Positions 1 to 8,350 of a DNA stretch of 32,846 nucleotides are shown one piece after another. The translations under genes and the position numbers were made by a program. The notes below the pieces were generated by a model, which made no database searches, was not told the origin of the DNA, and saw only the letters and a program-made list of their open reading frames with translations. Source of the DNA: Fidelibacterota bacterium (GTDB lineage: Bacteria > Fidelibacterota > Marinisomatia > SCGC-AAA003-L08 > D37C17); contig PAHD01000027.1 in NCBI GenBank assembly GCA_002704685.1, forward strand, positions 1-32,846, read 5' to 3'. How positions within the stretch are numbered: position 1 is the first letter of the stretch; each line of letters opens with the position of its first letter.

Positions 1-90
1 ACTGATAAGCCTGAACCTGCAGCTCCTGCAGCCCCTGCTCCAGATATGGGTGGTATGGGAGGTATGGGTGGTATGGGTGGTATGATGTAA
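1..90 (+). CDS. groL: Chaperonin GroEL, C-terminal tail only (5' truncated by window)
   Basis: Frame 1 reads TDKPEPAAPAAPAPDMGGMGGMGGMGGMM*, the characteristic GGM-repeat tail of GroEL; stop TAA at 88-90. Confidence 0.9.
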   Translation, partial: TDKPEPAAPAAPAPDMGGMGGMGGMGGMM

Positions 91-110
91 TATACTTTAT
101 AATATTATCT

Positions 111-148
111 AAAAAAAAGCAGAACATAAAGTTCTGCTTTTTTTTTAT
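111..148 (+). terminator. Rho-independent terminator after groL
   Basis: AAAAAAAAGCAGAAC-ATAAA-GTTCTGCTTTTTTTTT: perfect GCAGAAC/GTTCTGC stem extended by A/T pairing, followed by a long T run. The symmetric A and T tracts could allow bidirectional function. Confidence 0.9.
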
Positions 149-183
149 ATTACTATATTGATTATTTTGGATAAAATTTAATT

Positions 184-627
184 ATGAATATAATTTCTAC
201 TAATCGCAAGTCTTCTTATCTTTATGATATTATATCTAAGTTTGAAGTAGGTATCCAATTAAAAGGATTTGAAGTTAAGGCTATTAGAGAGGGTAATGTT
301 AATATAACTGAGTCTCATGTAACTATAAAAAATAATGAGATTTTTATTATAGGTATGCACATTGGTGAATACTCTCATTTAGGTTATGCTAATCATGATC
401 CATTAAGAGATAAAAAATTATTAATGCACAAATATGAAATATTAAAAATAAAATCAAAATTTGAAACAAAAGGTTTTGCAATAGTGCCTTTGAAACTGTA
501 TTTCAAAAAAGGGAAAGCAAAAATAGAAATAGCATTATCTAAAGGTAAAAAGAAATGGGATAAGAGAGAGACTATCAAGAAGAGAGATATTGATAGAGAA
601 ATAAAACGTTCTATGAAAGGTAATTAA
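184..627 (+). CDS. smpB: SsrA (tmRNA)-binding protein SmpB
   Basis: 147 aa; typical SmpB pattern (GIQLKGFEVKAIREGNVNI..., basic C-terminus with KKWDKRETIKKRD). Confidence 0.95.
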   Translation: MNIISTNRKSSYLYDIISKFEVGIQLKGFEVKAIREGNVNITESHVTIKNNEIFIIGMHIGEYSHLGYANHDPLRDKKLLMHKYEILKIKSKFETKGFAIVPLKLYFKKGKAKIEIALSKGKKKWDKRETIKKRDIDREIKRSMKGN

Positions 628-1832
628 TGGGATTTATGTCTGTAGACAGTCAGTATGATATTTTAACATCAAGAATTGAAGAAATTCTTCCTAAGAAAGA
701 ATTTATGTATAAGCTTGAAAAATCTGTAAAAAATAATATTCCTTTGAATATTAAACTTGGGTGTGATCCAAGTAGACCAGATTTACATATTGGTCACAGT
801 GTTGTTTTAAATAAATTGAAGCAATTTCAAGATTTAGGTCACAATATCATATTGGTAATTGGTGATTTTACAGCAATGATTGGTGATCCTACAGGAAGAA
901 ATAAAACTAGACCACAAATAGATTTAAAAGAAACCAAAGAAAATTCTAAGACATATATAAGTCAAGTTTCAAAAATTCTAAATATTAAGAAAACAAAAAT
1001 TGTTTATAATTCAAAGTGGCTTAATGAAATTAATTTTAACAAATTAATAAAATTATCTTCAAAATTCACTTTAGCACAATTTTTAGAACGAGATGATTTT
1101 AGTAAAAGATATAATAGCGGGTTACCTATTTCACTGCATGAATTCATGTATCCTTTAGCTCAAGCTTACGATAGTGTTTATTTACGTTCAGATATAGAAA
1201 TTGGAGGTACAGACCAAAAATTCAATTTATTGCTTGCAAGAGATTTACAGAAAGAGTTTGGTATGGAACCTCAAGTAGTTTTAACAATGCCGCTTATTGA
1301 AGGAACTGATGGTTTTGAGAAAATGTCTAAATCATATGAAAATTATATTGCTTTTAATGATTCTCCAAATGAAATGTATGGAAAAATATTATCCATACCT
1401 GATAATTTAATTTTCAAATATTTTAAATATATTTCTAGTTTAACTTTAAAAGAAATCATTGATTTTCAATTATCTCTTAAAACTAATAAAATAAATCATA
1501 GAGATTTAAAAAGGAAGCTAGCTCGTGATATTGTATCAATTTATTATGATAATAAAAGTGCATCTCAAGCAGAAGAAAACTTTGATCGCGTTATTGTCAA
1601 TAAAGGCATTCCAAAAGATATTAAAATAATTTCAATTTCAGAAAGAGTAAAGTTATTAGACTTTTTATTTGATAATAATCTCATTTCAAGCAAAGGTGAA
1701 GGAAAAAGATTAATTAAACAGTCTGCTATTAAATTAAACGATGAAATAGTAAAAGATTTACATTTTAATTTAGAAATTAAAAAAGAATATACTATAAAAG
1801 TAGGCAAAAGAAGATTTATAAAAATTAAATGA
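627..1832 (+). CDS. tyrS: Tyrosyl-tRNA synthetase
   Basis: Class I signatures LGCDPSRPDLHIGH and KMSKS, C-terminal S4-like domain. The in-frame ATG at 636 is an alternative start. Confidence 0.95.
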   Translation: MGFMSVDSQYDILTSRIEEILPKKEFMYKLEKSVKNNIPLNIKLGCDPSRPDLHIGHSVVLNKLKQFQDLGHNIILVIGDFTAMIGDPTGRNKTRPQIDLKETKENSKTYISQVSKILNIKKTKIVYNSKWLNEINFNKLIKLSSKFTLAQFLERDDFSKRYNSGLPISLHEFMYPLAQAYDSVYLRSDIEIGGTDQKFNLLLARDLQKEFGMEPQVVLTMPLIEGTDGFEKMSKSYENYIAFNDSPNEMYGKILSIPDNLIFKYFKYISSLTLKEIIDFQLSLKTNKINHRDLKRKLARDIVSIYYDNKSASQAEENFDRVIVNKGIPKDIKIISISERVKLLDFLFDNNLISSKGEGKRLIKQSAIKLNDEIVKDLHFNLEIKKEYTIKVGKRRFIKIK

Positions 1833-1833
1833 A

Positions 1834-2619
1834 ATGCAAATTAAAGAATGTATAGTTAAAACAAGTAATGCACCATTATACTTTGAACCAACTTTTAAAT
1901 CTGAAATGGTATCTCAAGCATTAATATGGGAATATTTAAATATAGTTGATTATCATGAGGATTGGTATGAAATAGTACAATGGGATAAATACAAAAGCTG
2001 GATACATAAGTCATATGTTATTCAAAATAATTTAGAAAAAAATATTAAAAATAAGTATGAATGGTGTTTCTTAAAAGAATTTATATATCGTGATAACATA
2101 TTGTTAAGTTTTGGATCTTATTTACCAGTATTTAGTAAAAATAAAAATAATTCTATTGACTTATTATTACCAAATCAAAATCAAATTATTGTAGATCGAA
2201 ATAAATTAATTTTTAATAATGATTCTTTATCAAGAGTTGGTCTTGTTAGTTTAGCCAAGAGCTTGTTAGGTACTCCTTACTTGTGGGGTGGTAAATCTTC
2301 ATTTGGCTATGATTGTTCGGGTTTTATTCAGTCTATTTTTCGTTTGAAAGGAATTCTATTGCCAAGAGATTGTTCAGAACAAGTAAAAAGTAACGCAATT
2401 AAAAAAAAGACAACTAATGATATTATTCTTTGTGATTTGATTTATTTTAAAGAAAACTATAATTTTACCCATGTTGGAATGTTTATTAATAATGAGGAAT
2501 TCATCCATGCATCAGGACAGGTAAAGATAAGTTCTATTGTTAAAAATAATAAAAATTTTTGTGAAAATTTGTCCAGTTTAGATTTTAATATTTTTGAGAT
2601 AAATAATGAATATAGATAA
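1834..2619 (+). CDS. NlpC/P60 family cell-wall peptidase with N-terminal SH3-like region
   Basis: C-terminal GTPYLWGGKSSFGYDCSGFIQSIFRLKGILLPRDCSEQ (catalytic Cys) and FTHVGMFI (His) motifs; N-terminal SH3-like segment. Confidence 0.88.
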   Translation: MQIKECIVKTSNAPLYFEPTFKSEMVSQALIWEYLNIVDYHEDWYEIVQWDKYKSWIHKSYVIQNNLEKNIKNKYEWCFLKEFIYRDNILLSFGSYLPVFSKNKNNSIDLLLPNQNQIIVDRNKLIFNNDSLSRVGLVSLAKSLLGTPYLWGGKSSFGYDCSGFIQSIFRLKGILLPRDCSEQVKSNAIKKKTTNDIILCDLIYFKENYNFTHVGMFINNEEFIHASGQVKISSIVKNNKNFCENLSSLDFNIFEINNEYR

Positions 2620-3115
2620 AAAAGTTTTGCTTTTAAATAATAGCTATGAACCAATACAAATTATTGGTGGTAAAAAAGCTATAATTATGTTACTTCTTGA
2701 AAAAGTTGATTTAATAGAAAAAACAAATTCATTTATTTGTTCAGAAAAATTGAAGTTAAGTTTTCCAAGTGTAATAAAATTAAAAAAATATGTATTTATT
2801 AAGATAAAAAATATACCTCTAACAAGAAAAAATATATTGAGTAGAGATAATAATGTATGTCAATATTGTGGAAAAAATTCAAAAAAAATGACAATTGACC
2901 ATGTTATTCCTAAGGATAAAAGTGGAAAAGATACGTGGACAAATTTAGTTTCTGCTTGTAGTAAATGCAATATAAAGAAAGGAAATTATTTATTAAGTCA
3001 GATAAATATGAAATTATTAAATAAACCTAAAAAACCATCACATATATATCATATGCAAAAATTAGTTAAAAGTGGTAATGCTTTATGGAAGCCATATTTA
3101 TTTATGAACAAATAG
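2606..3115 (+). CDS. HNH endonuclease family protein
   Basis: CQYCGKNSKKMTIDHVIPKDKSGKDTWTNLVSACSKCNIKKGN: HNH core with two CxxC zinc knuckles. Overlaps the upstream gene by 14 nt. Confidence 0.9.
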   Translation: MNIDKKVLLLNNSYEPIQIIGGKKAIIMLLLEKVDLIEKTNSFICSEKLKLSFPSVIKLKKYVFIKIKNIPLTRKNILSRDNNVCQYCGKNSKKMTIDHVIPKDKSGKDTWTNLVSACSKCNIKKGNYLLSQINMKLLNKPKKPSHIYHMQKLVKSGNALWKPYLFMNK

Positions 3116-3124
3116 GAGAATATT

Positions 3125-4123
3125 TTGGATAAAAAAACAATATTATCAGGTATACAACCTTCAGGTAATTTATGTATTGGCAATTATATCGGAGCACTAA
3201 AACATTGGAACAAATTACAGAAAGATTATGAAAGTATTTTTTTAGTTGTTGATATGCATGCTATTACAACAAATCAGGTGCCATCAGAATTAAGAAAAAG
3301 ATGTTTATCATTTGTTGCTCAGTATATTGCTTGTGGTATTAATCCAGAAAAAAATGATATAATTATTCAATCACATAATTCTCATCATGCTGAATTGATG
3401 TGGATATTAAGTTGTTTTACATATCAAGGAGAATTGTCTAGAATGACTCAGTACAAATCTAAGTCAAAAAATTTAAAAAATATTAACACAGGTTTATTTA
3501 CATATCCAATTTTAATGGCAGCAGATATTTTACTCTATCAGGCAGATTTAGTGCCGGTTGGTTCAGACCAGAAACAGCATCTAGAGCTCTCAAGAGATAT
3601 TGCACAAAGATTTAATAAACACTATACAGATACTTTTAAAATTCCTGAACCTTTTATACCTAAAAATGGTTCAAGAATTATGAGCTTACAAAATCCAAAT
3701 AATAAAATGTCAAAATCTGATTCTAATTCAAACAATATTATTTCTTTATTAGACGATCCAAATTTAATAAGAAAAAAAATTAATAGAGCTGTTACAGATT
3801 CAGGTAGTGAATTAACTTTTGATAAAAAAAATAAACCTGGTCTTTCAAACTTAATTACTATTTACAAAGCACTCACTTCTGATTCAATTGATGTAATTGA
3901 AAAAAGGTTTTTGGGTAAAATGTATTCACATTTTAAATCAGATTTAGCTGATATAATTATTGAAACTTTGTCCCCAATACGTGATGAGTATAATATGTTA
4001 ATTAAAGATAAAGATTATTTAATGAAAATATTAGCTAAGGGTTCTAATAATGGATTTAGAAAATCAAGAAATACTATATCTAAAGTTTATAGAAAAGTAG
4101 GTTTTTTACCTAAATTAAAATGA
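3125..4123 (+). CDS. trpS: Tryptophanyl-tRNA synthetase (TTG start)
   Basis: SGIQPSGNLCIGNYIGALKHW, PVGSDQKQHLELSRDIA, KMSKSD. GGAG is about 8 nt upstream of the TTG. Confidence 0.95.
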   Translation: MDKKTILSGIQPSGNLCIGNYIGALKHWNKLQKDYESIFLVVDMHAITTNQVPSELRKRCLSFVAQYIACGINPEKNDIIIQSHNSHHAELMWILSCFTYQGELSRMTQYKSKSKNLKNINTGLFTYPILMAADILLYQADLVPVGSDQKQHLELSRDIAQRFNKHYTDTFKIPEPFIPKNGSRIMSLQNPNNKMSKSDSNSNNIISLLDDPNLIRKKINRAVTDSGSELTFDKKNKPGLSNLITIYKALTSDSIDVIEKRFLGKMYSHFKSDLADIIIETLSPIRDEYNMLIKDKDYLMKILAKGSNNGFRKSRNTISKVYRKVGFLPKLK

Positions 4124-4833
4124 GATTAAATAAATATTTAGCTAAGTGTGGCATTGGATCAAGAAGAAAATGCGACGAGTATATAAAAAATGGGAAAATT
4201 AAAGTAAATGGTAAAGTAATTTCTGATTTTTCTTACAACGTTAACCCTGGTTCTTACATTCAATTTAATAATAAGTTGATAAATAAGCTTGAAGATTTAA
4301 CTTATATTTTAAATAAACCTAAAGGTTATATTTGTAGTAAGAAAGATAATTTAGATCGAAAAATCATTTATGATTTAATTCCTGATGGTTTAAATTTTTT
4401 TTCAATTGGGAGATTAGATTATGATACATCTGGTATCATTATTATTACAAATGATGGTGATTTAAGTTATAGTTTATCTCATCCAAAATTTAATTTTAAA
4501 AAAAAATATTATGTATTTAGTGATAAAAAATTTTCATATGAGAATTTAAAAAAAATAAAAAAAGGTATAAAAGTAGGTAATGATTTTCTTAAAGCAGATA
4601 TAAAATTTTTAGAATATATTAACAATGGCTATTTTTGGGATGTGATATTAACTGAAGGTAAAAATAGAGAAATAAAAAAAATTTTCAACCAGTTTGATAA
4701 TAAAGTTTTAAATCTTCATAGATATGAATTTGCTGGAATTAAGTTGAATGGTTTAAAAGAAGGAAAATATAAAAAAATAAGCAAAAAAAAAATAAATGCA
4801 ATTCTTAGAGAAAAAAAAAATAATAAATATTAA
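4120..4833 (+). CDS. rluB: Pseudouridine synthase, RluB/RsuA family (S4 domain)
   Basis: S4 domain MRLNKYLAKCGIGSRRKCDEYIKNGKIKVNG; GRLDYDTSGIIIITNDG catalytic motif; LTEGKNREIKKIF. RluB versus RluE/F paralogue not resolved. Confidence 0.88.
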   Translation: MRLNKYLAKCGIGSRRKCDEYIKNGKIKVNGKVISDFSYNVNPGSYIQFNNKLINKLEDLTYILNKPKGYICSKKDNLDRKIIYDLIPDGLNFFSIGRLDYDTSGIIIITNDGDLSYSLSHPKFNFKKKYYVFSDKKFSYENLKKIKKGIKVGNDFLKADIKFLEYINNGYFWDVILTEGKNREIKKIFNQFDNKVLNLHRYEFAGIKLNGLKEGKYKKISKKKINAILREKKNNKY

Positions 4834-4896
4834 TTTTACATATCTCAATAAATATAGTATATTATCAAGCTTTTTGAACGAGGAGAAATTGGCAGT

Positions 4897-5556
4897 ATGA
4901 TTATATCTATAGATGGGCCAGCAGCATCGGGTAAATCAACAACCGCTAGATTATTAGCGAAGAAGCTTGATTTTATACATTTAAATACTGGTTTATATTA
5001 TAGAGCTATTACCTATATTTTTATAAAAAATAATCTTTTTGATTCAAACCAAAGTAGTATTGATGATTTTTTTAATAAAAATAATATTGAATTAAAAGGT
5101 GAAAGTCTTAATCAAGTTTATTGGAATGAAATTAATATTTCTTCATTTCTTTTTGAAAACATAGTAAATGAAAAGATTCATATTACTAGTAACAACCCAA
5201 TAATTAGGAAAAAATTAGTTTCAATGCAAAGATTAATTGGTCAAGATAATAATATCGTTTGCGAAGGAAGAGATATAGGATCAGTAGTTTTCCCTAATGC
5301 CGATTTCAAATTTTTTTTAGTTGCTGATCTTAAATCTAGAATTCAAAGAAGGTTTAATGAATTAAAACTCAAAAATCCTCTTTTGGATATTAAAGATGTT
5401 GAAGATTCATTAACTTCAAGGGATTATAATGATAGTACAAGAATTAATTCTCCTTTGATAAAACCACTAGAATCGATAGAGATTGATACAACAAAAATGA
5501 CTATTGAAATGCAGGTAAACTATATATATAAATTAATAAAACAGGAACAAAACTAA
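4897..5556 (+). CDS. cmk: Cytidylate kinase
   Basis: P-loop IDGPAASGKSTTARLLAKKL, LNTGLYYRAITY, CEGRDIGSVVFPNADFKFFL; GAGGAG Shine-Dalgarno-like sequence upstream. Confidence 0.95.
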   Translation: MIISIDGPAASGKSTTARLLAKKLDFIHLNTGLYYRAITYIFIKNNLFDSNQSSIDDFFNKNNIELKGESLNQVYWNEINISSFLFENIVNEKIHITSNNPIIRKKLVSMQRLIGQDNNIVCEGRDIGSVVFPNADFKFFLVADLKSRIQRRFNELKLKNPLLDIKDVEDSLTSRDYNDSTRINSPLIKPLESIEIDTTKMTIEMQVNYIYKLIKQEQN

Positions 5557-7335
5557 ATGACAAATGAACAAATAGAAAATGTTGAAAATGTAAAATCTAA
5601 TAATGATTTATCTAATGACAATGTAATAATAAGTCATGATGTAAAAAATTATTTAGATGCAAAGATTTTAAATGTTAAATCATATAATTTTGAAGAAATT
5701 TCAAAAATTGATAAAAAAATTGATTTATCTAACAATGAGCTTGAAGAATCTGAAATATATAATAAAAACATTGTTGAATTAAATGAAAAACAGCTTGTAA
5801 AAGGAACTGTCGTATCACTTAACAATAAGGAAGTTTTAGTAGACATAGGATTCAAATCTGAAGGAACTATAAGCTTATCGGAATTTGAAGTTATTCCTGC
5901 AATAGGCCAGGAAATAGATGTTTTTTTAGTTGTTTTTGAAGATAGACATGGTAGATTGATTTTATCAAAAGAAAGAGCTGAGTTTGAGAAAAAATGGATG
6001 AGTTTACGTTCTGCTGCAAGTGATGAAACTATTATAAAGGGAACAATATTAAAAAGAATTAAAGGAGGAATGGTAGTAGATTTGAATGGTATAAATGCTT
6101 TTTTGCCTGGTTCTCAAATTGATGTTAAGCCTGTCTCTGATTTTGACTCTTATCTAAATCAAGAATTTGAGTTTAAAATTGTTAAGTTTAATGAGTTAAG
6201 ACAAAACATTGTAGTATCAAGAAAAGCAATAATGTCAGAAAATTCTGATGTTAATAAAAAAGAAATTTTTGACTCTATTGAAAAAGGTATGGAGATAGAT
6301 GGAATTGTTAAAAATATAACTGATTTTGGAGCTTTTATTGATTTGGGAAGTGGAGTAGATGGATTACTGCACATAACAGATATTACTTGGGGCCGTATTA
6401 ATCATCCATCAGATAAATTATCTATTGGTGATAAAATAAAAGTAAAAATTATCGATATTGATGTTAATAAGAGTCGTTTATCTTTAGGTACAAAACAATT
6501 ATCTCAAAATCCATGGGATAAAATTCAAGATAACTTCAAAGAAGGTGATAAAGTTAAAGGAAAAATTGTAAACATCATGAATTATGGTGTTTTTATAGAA
6601 ATAGAGGAAGGTATTGAAGGTTTAGTGCATATTTCTGAATTTTCATGGACAAAGCATATTAAACATCCTGCTGATATTTACAAAGTAGGTGATAAAGTTG
6701 AAACTATTATTTTATCAATTGATCAAGAAAATAAAAAAATATCTTTAGGTGTTAAGCAATTAATTGATAATCCTTGGGTTCAAGTTGAAAGTAAATATAA
6801 AGTTGATGAAGTATATAATGGAAAAATATCGTCAATTGTTCAATCTGGTGTTTATGTTCAAATATCCGATGAAATTGAAGGTTTCGTAAATAATGAAGAT
6901 ATATCTTGGACAAGAAAATTAAAATCTGCTAATAATATATTTAAACAAAATGATGAAGTTAAAGTTAAGGTTTTAGATGTTGTGGCTTCTGAAAGAAAAT
7001 TATCCTTAGGTATTAAACATACTTCTGATGATCCTTGGTTAAATATAAATGACTTTTTTGAAGAAAAATCTACAGTTAAAGGTACAGTTTTATTTAGTAT
7101 GGATAAAGGGGTTGTAGTTCTACTTGATAATGATTTTGAAGGTATTGTGCCAGCAAGTAAAATTAAAAATTCTGTTACTGATTATCAGACGAATGATATT
7201 CTTTCTTTAAATATTGAAGAAATCAATGCAGATAATAGAAGAATTGTTTTATCAATTGATGATAAATCAGAAGAATCAGAAGATTCATCATCTGAGGAAA
7301 ATAAAAGCTTAGATGAACAAGATAAATCTGAATAA
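5557..7335 (+). CDS. rpsA: 30S ribosomal protein S1 (about six S1 repeats)
   Basis: Repeated S1 motifs (e.g. VKNITDFGAFIDLGSGVDGLLHITDITWGRI, VNIMNYGVFIEIEEGIEGLVHISEFSW); follows cmk directly (classical cmk-rpsA linkage); acidic C-terminus. Confidence 0.95.
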   Translation: MTNEQIENVENVKSNNDLSNDNVIISHDVKNYLDAKILNVKSYNFEEISKIDKKIDLSNNELEESEIYNKNIVELNEKQLVKGTVVSLNNKEVLVDIGFKSEGTISLSEFEVIPAIGQEIDVFLVVFEDRHGRLILSKERAEFEKKWMSLRSAASDETIIKGTILKRIKGGMVVDLNGINAFLPGSQIDVKPVSDFDSYLNQEFEFKIVKFNELRQNIVVSRKAIMSENSDVNKKEIFDSIEKGMEIDGIVKNITDFGAFIDLGSGVDGLLHITDITWGRINHPSDKLSIGDKIKVKIIDIDVNKSRLSLGTKQLSQNPWDKIQDNFKEGDKVKGKIVNIMNYGVFIEIEEGIEGLVHISEFSWTKHIKHPADIYKVGDKVETIILSIDQENKKISLGVKQLIDNPWVQVESKYKVDEVYNGKISSIVQSGVYVQISDEIEGFVNNEDISWTRKLKSANNIFKQNDEVKVKVLDVVASERKLSLGIKHTSDDPWLNINDFFEEKSTVKGTVLFSMDKGVVVLLDNDFEGIVPASKIKNSVTDYQTNDILSLNIEEINADNRRIVLSIDDKSEESEDSSSEENKSLDEQDKSE

Positions 7336-7354
7336 ATATAATTAAACTATATTT

Positions 7355-8350
7355 ATGATTATTTTAGGAATTGAAACTTCGTGTGATGAAACATCTGCAT
7401 CAGTTCTTAAAGATGGGAAAATATTATCAAATGTAGTTAATACGCAGCTAATCCATTCTAAATATGGAGGAGTTGTACCCTCACTAGCATCTAAAAATCA
7501 TGAAAAATTAATTAACTATGTTGTTGATAAAGCTATTGATGATGCAAAAATTAATTTATTAGATATAAATGCAGTAGCAGTTACACAAGGTCCAGGATTA
7601 ATTGGAAGTTTAATGGTTGGTTTAAATTATGCAAAAGGTTTATCGATTGGTTTAGGCATTCCCCTAATTGGAGTAAGTCATTTAGAGGGACATTTATTTT
7701 CAGGTCAAATTGATAATAATTTAAGATTTCCTTATTTATGTTTACTTGTATCTGGAGGTCATACTCAAATATGGAAATTAGATAGTTTTAATGATTATAA
7801 AATACTATGTACAACAGTTGATGATGCAGCTGGAGAAGCATTTGATAAAGGTGCAAGAATTCTTGGATTAAAATATCCAGGAGGTCCAGAAATTGAGAAA
7901 GCTTCGACTGGTGGAGATATTAATAAATATAAATTTAAAATTCCTTTTGTTAAATCAAATCCATTAAACTTTTCATTTAGCGGACTAAAAACTGCTTTGC
8001 TTTATTTATCTCAAAAATTTAGTAAGGTTGAATTAGATAAAGAATTATCTAATATTGCAGCAGGTTACCAAGAGTGTATTATTGATTCATTACTAAAAAA
8101 ATTATCTTTAGTGGTTGATTTGCACCATCTTGATAATATTTTAATAGCAGGCGGTGTTTCTGCTAATAAAAGATTTAGATTAAAGTCTAGTATTTTAGAA
8201 AAAGAAAAAAATATTAAAATACATTTTCCAGATTTTAAATACTGTACAGATAATGCTGCGATGATTGCAATGGTAGGATATAAAAAAATGCTTCAAAATG
8301 ATATATCTAAATTAGATATATTACCTTTTTCTTCAATTGAACATGCTTAA
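7355..8350 (+). CDS. tsaD: tRNA N6-adenosine threonylcarbamoyltransferase TsaD
   Basis: ILGIETSCDETSASVL, SHLEGHLFSGQI, LVSGGHTQIW, AGGVSANKR. Confidence 0.97.
   Translation: MIILGIETSCDETSASVLKDGKILSNVVNTQLIHSKYGGVVPSLASKNHEKLINYVVDKAIDDAKINLLDINAVAVTQGPGLIGSLMVGLNYAKGLSIGLGIPLIGVSHLEGHLFSGQIDNNLRFPYLCLLVSGGHTQIWKLDSFNDYKILCTTVDDAAGEAFDKGARILGLKYPGGPEIEKASTGGDINKYKFKIPFVKSNPLNFSFSGLKTALLYLSQKFSKVELDKELSNIAAGYQECIIDSLLKKLSLVVDLHHLDNILIAGGVSANKRFRLKSSILEKEKNIKIHFPDFKYCTDNAAMIAMVGYKKMLQNDISKLDILPFSSIEHA

Noticed and set aside
46-87. GGTATGGGTGGTATG tandem repeat near the left edge
   Set aside because: It encodes the normal GGM-repeat tail of GroEL, not a novel repeat element.
393-578. Antisense ORF (61 aa), and similarly 1565-1807, 2457-2654, 5649-5855, 6159-6374, 11251-11436, 12104-12316, 22972-23277, 28851-29036, 32037-32228 on the minus strand
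   Set aside because: All lie opposite well-supported conserved genes and their translations are low-complexity shadows of the sense codons; no family resemblance.
4811-4820. A10 homopolymer near the end of the RluB-type gene
   Set aside because: Long A/T runs are common in this AT-rich sequence; here the reading frame continues normally to a stop a few codons later, so no frame interruption is implied.
4834-4896. Possible promoter or small RNA in the gap before cmk
   Set aside because: AT-rich background makes -10/-7-like matches uninformative; no stable hairpin or conserved RNA motif could be recognised by eye.
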